Assembly (NCBI GenBank): GCA_035222895.1
Contig: JAVYIG010007210.1
Location: forward strand, 41,554 to 105,553
Origin: Strongylocentrotus droebachiensis
Lineage: Eukaryota > Echinodermata > Echinoidea > Camarodonta > Strongylocentrotidae
Direction of reading: 5' to 3'
DNA: 64,000 nt
Shown here: piece after piece, positions 57,010-64,000 of the stretch
Layout: each line of letters opens with the position of its first letter
Numbering within the stretch: the stretch's first letter is position 1
Made by a program: the position numbers and the translations under genes
The notes under the pieces: model-generated
The model's database searches: none
What the model saw: only the letters and a program-made list of their open reading frames with translations
What the model was told of the DNA's origin: nothing

Positions 57010-60000
57010 ATGGCGGTGTCTGCTAGTATGCCTATGCAATGTGTGCGTGTTGTAAAATCAGCTACTTGTGGGCGAAGTTTGGTCTTCACTTCAGAATTTG
57101 CGAGGGGACATTGTATCCTTGAAGAATTGCCATATGTATATACACTGCACGACAACAAAAGGGGACTCTTCTGTGATTTTTGCCTCAAACAATGGTATTG
57201 ATTCTTAATTTTTGTTGAAATGTGATAGTAAAAAGTAATAGGGCCTTCATGGCTTATTTTAGGGGTCCTATACATATTGAAATCGGTGTGCTTTCTTCTT
57301 ATATATATATTTTTATCTTCTTGGCCAATTAGGTTAATTCCACTGAGTGTAGAATATCATTCATCTCACTTGAATGACAATATGATAATAAGAATAAATA
57401 ATATTTATTAAATGCTATGTCTATGATTGAATTAAACATCGTAATTATGATCGTGATAATAATATAGATCTAATATAGAAGTCTAATAATGATTAAATTA
57501 ATCGTTATTATGCTAACTTTTGAAATAAAAGTAAGCATTACTTCATCAATTTGCACAAAACTCAAAAGAGGTCAACATGAAATTTTCAATGTTTGTAACT
57601 TTTAGTAAAGTTTCTACTCTTGTATTTTCATTTAAGGTATTTGTTTGGATCTGGATCTAGTACAGTACTGCATTATTTTACATTGTAATGACATCCGTTT
57701 AGGTTTGACAATGTTTTTTTTTATATTTCAGAGGAAAGGCCTTGGGGTGGTTCAGCATTTAACTAACTAATAGACATTTTTGGTAGTTGTTCACAACTGA
57801 ATATCCACCTTAGGTGAGCTAAAATGCGGTGTAACACAAGGCTCCATACTAGACCCGCTATTATTCGTATTGTATATCAATGACTTTCATATTTCATCTA
57901 AACTAATTTATTTTACACAAATAAGGATCCACGCAGGGGCGGCGATCCGGGGGGACGAGGGGACACGTCCCCCCTCAATTTGTTAAGGGGTGGATTTAGT
58001 CCGTCTCTCTCTCTGTCTCTGTCTCTTCTCTGCTAGAAAGGTTATCAAGGTTATCATTTGTTATTATTTCCATTATCTGTAAAAATTGTTTGTATACACC
58101 AATGTTAAAGACAACTTTTGTCTTGCAGCGGAGGGGGGAGGGGGGAGGGTGTAGGATTACCTCGGCATTTGTATACATATATTTTCTAATTATATTACAG
58201 AGCACTTGTAACTTTTTTTTATTCTCAAGGGGTCTATAAAATACAAGCCATGCTTTTTTAATAGACTCCTCCACTATGTTTAACCACTGTGCCAATATTA
58301 AATAATTTATTTAAACAATTGTATAATCATTTGTAAAATTAAAAATTGTAAAAAATAATATGTTATTGTATATTTGTATATATTGCATATTACAGTAAAT
58401 AAATAGTCAATAATTCAGATACGGAAGGAGGCGAAAACCCGAAAGCATAGCTTGAGTTGGGAACGCCCATAATAAGTTAACATAGTTACTGAGAGAACAT
58501 TATAGATATTATTATGAAAATTATATATTGTATAATAGAACGTTGATATAGGAATGAAAAGAAGAAAAAAAGTAAATAGGAGAAGAAGAAAAAAAATGAG
58601 AAGAGAATTAAGTATAGGAAGGCATGTTCACTTATAAAGAGAAAGTTAACTCAATTGGGCTGTGCATGTGTCTGCGATTACATCAATTAACAAAGTACTA
58701 CAATTCTAAAATAGACAGCGGGTACATATCATTAAGAACAATTTTCTTCTTACTTTCAGTTCAACTCTTAAGAAGTGTACCAGATGCAATTATGTAAGCT
58801 ACTGCAATCAATCATGTCAGGTAAAAACAAATCTTTCGTTTTGGTTCCCTCCAACACATAAGTCCATAATTACCTATATCGGAAATGAATGATCCCTGAA
58901 TTATGTCTATGGAAATAAGAAAATTCAAGCAGTCAGTGTCCCAGTGAGTTAAGATAACTCTAAAAATTCAAAAAATTCTTAATATTTTCCCTGAGATAGA
59001 GATATTGTAGTAAAATATCTCCATCTCGGGGCAAATATTAGGAAATTGTTGTTAAGTTGCTATAAAGCATTAATTATGACAAAGTTTATGGAGTTTGGGG
59101 CTATGTTATATTTAGTATAGTTGGCAATAAGTGACAGAATGGTTGTGTGAAATTAGTGGTCATTGCAGGAACTAGTATGCAGAAATAAGCAACATAAATG
59201 ATCAATCAATCCTGATGTGCCTAGACTTCTATGAACAGTTAAATGAAGTGATATTTACACATAATTATGATTGAAAATGTATTAAAAATGTCGAGTATCT
59301 TTACAGTGAACCGGTAACATCGTTGAAGGTTGATGAAAAAACTGCGTAATTTTTGTAATGAAATGATACTTATTATATATATTCTTTCTACTGTACTGAC
59401 CCTCTAACATGTAAAATATTCTCAAACCACGTAGATATTTATGGTTTTGTTTGAAGGCATCGCTATGCAACACCCTCTAACAGTAAATTCTTCCAACCAA
59501 TTTTGAATTTTCCCAACCGTTTTTCCATGAAAATAAGGCATAAAACAGGCTTTTAAAAGTCTTTCAACACTTAAATGTTTGGAATGGTATATAAAGCCAG
59601 TTTATTGTGACAATTTACATTCCCCTAAAATTTAATTAAATTATAATGATATAGATCAGTTTTTCCCAATTTGTATCATTAATAATGGTCTGTTTACACT
59701 CAAACTTTCAGATTATCTTTAATTGTACATCTAGAATTGAAGTCACTACCTTGGCACCACTATCTCTCATCTGAACAATGTTACCAAGTCCCTTTAATGG
59801 CTGTTGGTCGTTTGGTATTGTTTACATTCTTATTTCGATGTTTGTACCCCATGCAGCAAGAAGACTGGGCAAGATGTCACAAGCAAGACTGCAAAACACT
59901 GAAGAGATTACACCCATGCCCTATCCATACTTAGTTCAGCTTCATTATCATATCTTCCAGAAGCAAAGACGATCCCCTCCGTGCACTCAGGATAATGAGG

Positions 60001-61698
60001 ATTGTTTTCCAACCACCATAGACCAATTGGAATCCCATCATGATAAGCTGAGCGATACGAGAAGGGATGAATTTGAGACATTGTTGATTGTGTTGAAGCA
60101 TATATATAATTGGGCAGAGGATGTCTTACCTGAGCCAAGCAGCTTGTTGAAGATGTTTGGGGCGACTCTCTGCAATGGCTTCTCAATAATGGATGATGAT
60201 CTGATTGGCATTGCAGATGGGATATACTTGAGGTGATTTCTGTTACTATGATTGATAATTGTTTTACGCGACTATAAGAAAGAATGTATGACTGTAAGTA
60301 AAGAATCAAGGGACCGAGAGCTTTATAAGTCCTTTCCAAGAGACTTGATATTGAGGATTAAAGGGCAAGTCCACTCCAATAATAACTTACTTTCAATAGA
60401 AGCAGACAAATCAGATAAACCAATCAGAAAAAGTTTTAGCAAAATCGGATAACTAATAAGAAACTAAAAAGTTATTAATTTTTAATGTCATGAAAAACTT
60501 TGAAAATCACAAGACAAATTGGCAACTCACTCACGAGTCTGTGACGTCATTGCCTCACTGTCCATAAATTGTTATTTTTATATTGATAATATAAATTTCC
60601 AATTTTTCCCCTAAAAATCTTATTTCCTCACATCGACACCCAAGTTACATTCATAGTGGGCCTAATATGTTTTCGTGTGGATGCACTAATATAGAGGGTT
60701 TTTTTTAATTCTCTCAAATCGTGAAAAATGTGAATTTTGATAAATTATTTAGTTGAAAATTAATAATTATAAATATTCAGTATTACGAAAATAGTATCAA
60801 TTTCACAAAATTCGTAAAAGATTGTGAAATGTCACGCATGCAATATGATACAAATCATATAACCTGGGCAAACTGGCATACGGAAATCAGTTCTTGGGGA
60901 TAAATAGGGAAATTCCTGGGATAAAAGTGTATAGAGTTAATTGATAAATAGTGAGGCAACGACATCACAAATTGATAACCAATTTGTCAATTTATGTGGT
61001 GATTTACATTGTTCCATACTTTTTCATACTTCATAACTAAAAATCATAACTTCCTTATTTCCAATTTTCCTTAAACCTTTTTAGCTCTATTTCTTCTGTT
61101 ATTCTGCATCTATTGAAAGCAAGTTATTTCTGGAGTTGACTTTGCCTTTAATGCCTTACCAAAGGGCACACGCACATTGACTTTGTTTTGAACCTGGGAC
61201 GTCCCGGTTACGAGCCCAACTGCTCTACCAATAAGCCGTTGCGCCTCTTTTGATTTCTTTATTGGTGTATCATGTATGACAAGTAATCAGGAGCACTTCC
61301 TAAAGGACCGGTTTACATGTACATGATAAAGTGCTGAAAGAATTATCTGGAGAAAAAAATGTGAATAAAGTTCCAATTTTCAGGAAGCTCTTTCATTAAA
61401 TTTTAGAACTGTAGGAATACAAAGTTTGTTCCACTTACTGATTGTTTGTTGTACCTGTATGTTAATCATGATTCCATTAGTATAATATACTAGTACCTTT
61501 TCTCTTCCCAATCCCATATATTTATTTTCTTTTTTGTGTGTAAATAAATGTATCATTATAATTATGTCTCTATTTAAACTGTTCCTGTTTTTAAGAGCAT
61601 CTTTGTTGAACCATTCCTGTGATCCTAACTGTGTAGTGGTGTTTGATGGGAGAAAACTTCAACTCAGGGCCATTAAAGATGTCATAGAAGGAGAAGAG
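57010..61698 (+). CDS. SMYD-family MYND/SET lysine methyltransferase, 5' half, with a frameshift in exon 3
   Basis: Exons 57010-57194, 58760-58820, 59857-60232 and 61596-61698; phases 2,0,2,0. An in-frame TGA lies upstream of the ATG. Exon 1 carries the N-terminal SET lobe (CGRSLVFTSEFARGHCILEE) and the first MYND cysteines (CDFC). Exon 2 gives CTRC and YCNQSC; exon 3 gives HKQDC, completing the eight zinc ligands. The rest of exon 3 (LLKMFGATLCNGFSIMDDD) and exon 4 (SLLNHSCDPNCVVVFDG, EGEE) form the SET core with the NHSCDPNC cofactor/substrate motif. SMYD enzymes use S-adenosylmethionine to methylate histone and other lysines. At about 59911-59931 one base appears to be missing: the N-terminal frame ends at TAG 59932, and the family-like sequence resumes in the frame one base back. 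The C-terminal exons are beyond the window. Subfamily (SMYD1/2/3-like) not resolved. Confidence 0.85.
57816..57905 (+). pseudogene. Reverse-transcriptase fragment of a non-LTR retrotransposon
   Basis: Reads CGVTQGSILDPLLFVLYIND in one frame, the conserved motif (GVPQGSxLGPLLFxLYIND) preceding the catalytic box of LINE reverse transcriptases. The catalytic YADD-type motif is absent and the fragment stops within about 100 bp. It lies in SMYD intron 1. Confidence 0.8.
60362..61147. mobile_element. TTAA-flanked MITE, AGGG-AAGTCCA family, longest copy
   Basis: TTAA at 60358-60361 and 61148-61151 flank AGGGCAAGTCCACTCC on the left and GGAGTTGACTTTGCCT on the right. Internal CAAATTGGCAACTCACTCAC and TCTGTGACGTCATTGCCTCA match the family. 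At 786 bp it is longer than the 521-bp copy at 1261. It lies in SMYD intron 3, between the exon-3 and SET exon-4 coding blocks. Confidence 0.85.
61170..61250 (-). mobile_element. tRNA-derived SINE head or tRNA-like fragment
   Basis: On the minus strand: GAGGCGCAACGGCTTATTGG, TAGAGCAGTTGGGCTCGTAA, CCGGGACGTCCCAGGTTCAA, with recognisable A and B boxes. The acceptor stem does not close cleanly, so a functional tRNA gene is unlikely. A different head from the 55918 SINE. Confidence 0.5.
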
Positions 61699-61879
61699 GT
61701 GAGATCACATATTTTATTCTCAAATACCACATTTATTTTTCCTTATGTTCTGGATATGCACGTGAGAGAAAGTACCCTAAATATTTTTTAAGAAATGTAA
61801 TTGACTGTTGCTTTAAATGGATTCTTCATGGTTATTACCAACTCATTTCACCATAAAAATTTCAGGATTAGTATACCAG

Positions 61880-63470
61880 TGGTTATCAAACCCCGTCTTA
61901 ATTGGAAAATAAAGTCGCGGTGACGTCCGGACGTCGTCCAGACCAGGCGCCGGAAGCAGTTTGGGATTGGGGGGGGGGGGGGGGGGGGGGCAAATATTCC
62001 AGGGGGCTCACATTCCAGGGGCAGTGACGTAATGAGAAAAAAATGTTCGGAAGGGGGGGGGGGGGGGGGCAGACGAAAAATCTGCATCACCACCAGTCTT
62101 ACACGTTACATGCAGTATATCGATCAGGTAGAGCGTAAATTGGCGCGTGGTCCAGGGCATGAGCCTCAGCAGGGGGTCAAGGGGCTGAGCCCCCGGAAGC
62201 TCAGGGGCTTTAGGTATTTAATTACGGTTAGATGATCATCCAGGGGCCCTCTGTAAGGCAATTGACGTGTTCCAAGGGGGGAGGAGAGCCCCCAGAAGCT
62301 CAGAGGTTTTAATATTTTACTACGGTCAGATGAGCATCCAGGGGCCGTCTTAGGGCCCTTATTGTGGTCCAGGGGGCAGAGCCCCCGGAAGCTCAGGGGT
62401 TTTAGGTATTTAATTATGGTCAGATGAGCATCCAGGGGCCCGCCTTAGGGCCCTTGGTGGGGTCCAGGGGGCAGAGCCCCCGGAAGCTCAGGGGTTTTAG
62501 GTATTTAATTAAGGTCAGATGAGCATCCAGGGGGCCGCATTAGGGCCCTTGGTGGGGTCCAGGGGGCAAAGCCCCGGAAGCTCAGGGGTTTGAGGTATTT
62601 AATAACGGTCAGATGAGCATCCAGGGGCCCGCCTTAGGGCCCTTGGTGGGGTTCCAGGGGGCAGAGCTTCCGGAAGCTCAGGGGTTTTAGGTATTTAATT
62701 ACGGTCAGATGAGCATCCAGGGGCCCGCCTTAGGTCCCTTGGTGGGAAAAAAGGAGGGGGGGGGGGGTCGAGCCCAGCCACTTTGCAGACCATGACATAA
62801 AGGCTTCTTAATAAGCGTATTTCGCCTGACTGTAATTTTGGAATTTCTTATTTTCCAACAAACGCATAAAAAGGTATGACTTACACAAAAAATGGAGAAA
62901 AAATGCCGGAAAATCATGTCACAACATCAACATTTGTAAATCACTTGTTTCGAATAAGAAATACATCACCCCCCCCCCCCATCAGTACGCCAGCGTTCAG
63001 GCGCTCATGTCTTCTCACCCCTATAACAAAAAAACGGACACGCTTTCCCATTCTCGCACAATAATTATGTCCACGATATGCGCGTATCGCTATTATAGAG
63101 ACCTCCATTGATAAATACCGTATAGGTGGCATGCGCAATGTTTATGAAATTTAATTCCTGTGAACTTTCCTTTTTCTTTGAATGGAATTGTATATGTGAT
63201 TTAATTCAGGTTTTTATTATTGTTACGTTCTTTTGGATTAAAAATACAAACCATGTTTACTCCTTTACTGTTTTTGTTTTTTGTTTTTTCTGGAGGGGGG
63301 GGGGCGTTTTTTTTGGGGGGGGGCAAAAATGCGTTTTGCCCCCCACTTTTTAGACTGGGGAGCAACTGCCCCCCTCCTGCCCCCCCCCCCCCACTTCCGG
63401 CGCCTATGGTCCAGACGACATTTACCCCCTTCCAATTAAGACGCGTCAATCGGGGTAACGTCCGGACAAT
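61880..63470. mobile_element. Foldback composite element with G-rich ends
   Basis: The left arm, about 61888-61955 (CCGTCTTAATTGGAA, GACGTCCGGACGTCGTCCAG, GGCGCCGGAAG), is mirrored by the right arm, about 63395-63470 (CTTCCGGCGCCTATGGTCCA, GACGACATTTACC, TTCCAATTAAGACG, AACGTCCGGAC). Between them are G22 (61969-61990), further G/C runs and a 95-bp tandem repeat. It lies in SMYD intron 4. The family was not recognised. Confidence 0.6.
62140..62745. repeat. 95-bp tandem repeat, six units
   Basis: GATGAGCATCCAGGGG anchors start near 62233, 62331, 62425, 62520, 62614 and 62710 (period 94-98). Each unit holds CAGAGCCCCCGGAAGCTCAG, GGTATTTAATTACGGTCAGA and GGGCCC. There is no open frame throughout. 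Confidence 0.9.
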
Positions 63471-63763
63471 ATCGAGGTAAATCTCACCCTAGACGAGCCA
63501 GGGTGAGATTTACCCGGGTAACATTTACCCGGGTATATTACGTATTGCCGTGAAAAAGTTCTATTAAACGGGGCTTAAGATTTGAATCAGCACACCCAAG
63601 TGGTTCAGGTTATATGTGGGAGTTCCTCTTTAGATATTTGTCACAATCTTGGAAGATATCACAATAGTGAACGTCCATAAATTTGCTGGTAAGTTTGGCC
63701 ATAAGAAAAAGAATCAAGCAAATCTATGACCTTTAAAAACATGATGGTTTTTACTTCTACATG

Positions 63764-63769
<6 letters not shown>

Positions 63770-63797
<28 letters not shown>

Positions 63798-64000
63798 AAT
63801 TTTTATATAGCGCTTAATACAAATGTCTCTAAGCGCTTTACAAATATATTATTACCCCGGTCATTGGATTCAGTGCTTACCTGCACACAATGTGTGCACA
63901 ATCTCCACTCCCTGGGGAGCATTCCAGCCAGGCGTACATGACGCTCAAAAACTGTTTGACCAACAATGACGGTCGCATCCTACCGGGTACCCATTTAACA
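63770..64000 (-). mobile_element. tRNA-derived SINE, head cut by window edge
   Basis: (AAT)n then TTTTTATATAGCGCTTAATA, CTCTAAGCGCTTTACAAATA, CCCCGGTCATTGGATTCAGT, CCACTCCCTGGGGAGCATTC: the same order as the SINE at 55918-56283. The tRNA-like head must lie beyond base 64000. Confidence 0.7.

Noticed and set aside
61185..61245. Possible true tRNA gene on the minus strand
   Set aside because: A/B boxes are present but the acceptor stem does not pair cleanly; a SINE head is more likely.
1..64000. CRISPR arrays, prokaryotic operons, phage or plasmid genes
   Set aside because: Gene structure is spliced and eukaryotic; the tandem repeats have no unique spacers of constant length.

Overview
This is a gene-sparse, AT-rich, intron-rich eukaryotic window, most likely from a marine deuterostome and probably an echinoderm. 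That is an inference from four things: the gene families, tRNA-derived SINEs with AGCGCTTTACA-type tails, a foldback element with short-repeat arms like the sea-urchin TU elements, and very many palindromic MITEs, TACATGTACA repeats and long G/C homopolymer runs. Nothing looks prokaryotic, and no CRISPR array or operon is present.

Layout. (1) 531-7794, minus strand: a BEN-domain protein gene in seven visible exons. Splice phases agree at every junction, and the 3' end lies off the left edge. One exon carries a Pro-rich 17-residue tandem repeat organised as a 147-bp higher-order unit. (2) 11769-17524, plus strand: a four-exon gene for an apparently intact 956-aa TNP2-like (EnSpm/CACTA) transposase. 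(3) About 18.9-21.4 kb: a dense cluster of tandem repeats, including an interstitial telomere-like (CCCTAA)n tract. (4) 21.4-33.7 kb: no coding gene seen, but MITEs, a tandem segmental duplication carrying a nested MITE, a TU-like foldback, and a well-formed non-coding exon at 31515-31694 that could be AKNA 5' UTR. (5) 33731-49308, plus strand: an AKNA homologue covering about 15.6 kb, with the diagnostic AKNA domain in exon 4. Two junctions are out of phase unless a 7-nt microexon and a duplicated mini-exon are used. With both, the reading frame closes exactly at 1622 aa. (6) 49.3-56.9 kb: decayed copies of the last AKNA exon, then repeats. (7) 57010-61698 and beyond, plus strand: the 5' half of a SMYD-family MYND/SET lysine methyltransferase gene. 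It has a complete MYND finger and the SET NHSCDPNC motif, but a one-base frameshift in the third exon. (8) 61.8-64.0 kb: a foldback element enclosing six 95-bp tandem repeats, then a SINE cut by the window edge.

The genes are unrelated neighbours, not a pathway: a chromatin/DNA-binding BEN protein, a transposase, a centrosome/AT-hook-type AKNA protein and a histone or protein methyltransferase. The most distinctive signals are the repeated tail duplications of AKNA exons, the phase-repairing mini-exons, the layered transposon chronology at 28-29.7 kb, and the paired GTGGGAATTCCCAC palindromes upstream of SMYD. All coordinates and phases were worked out by eye; no homology search was run.
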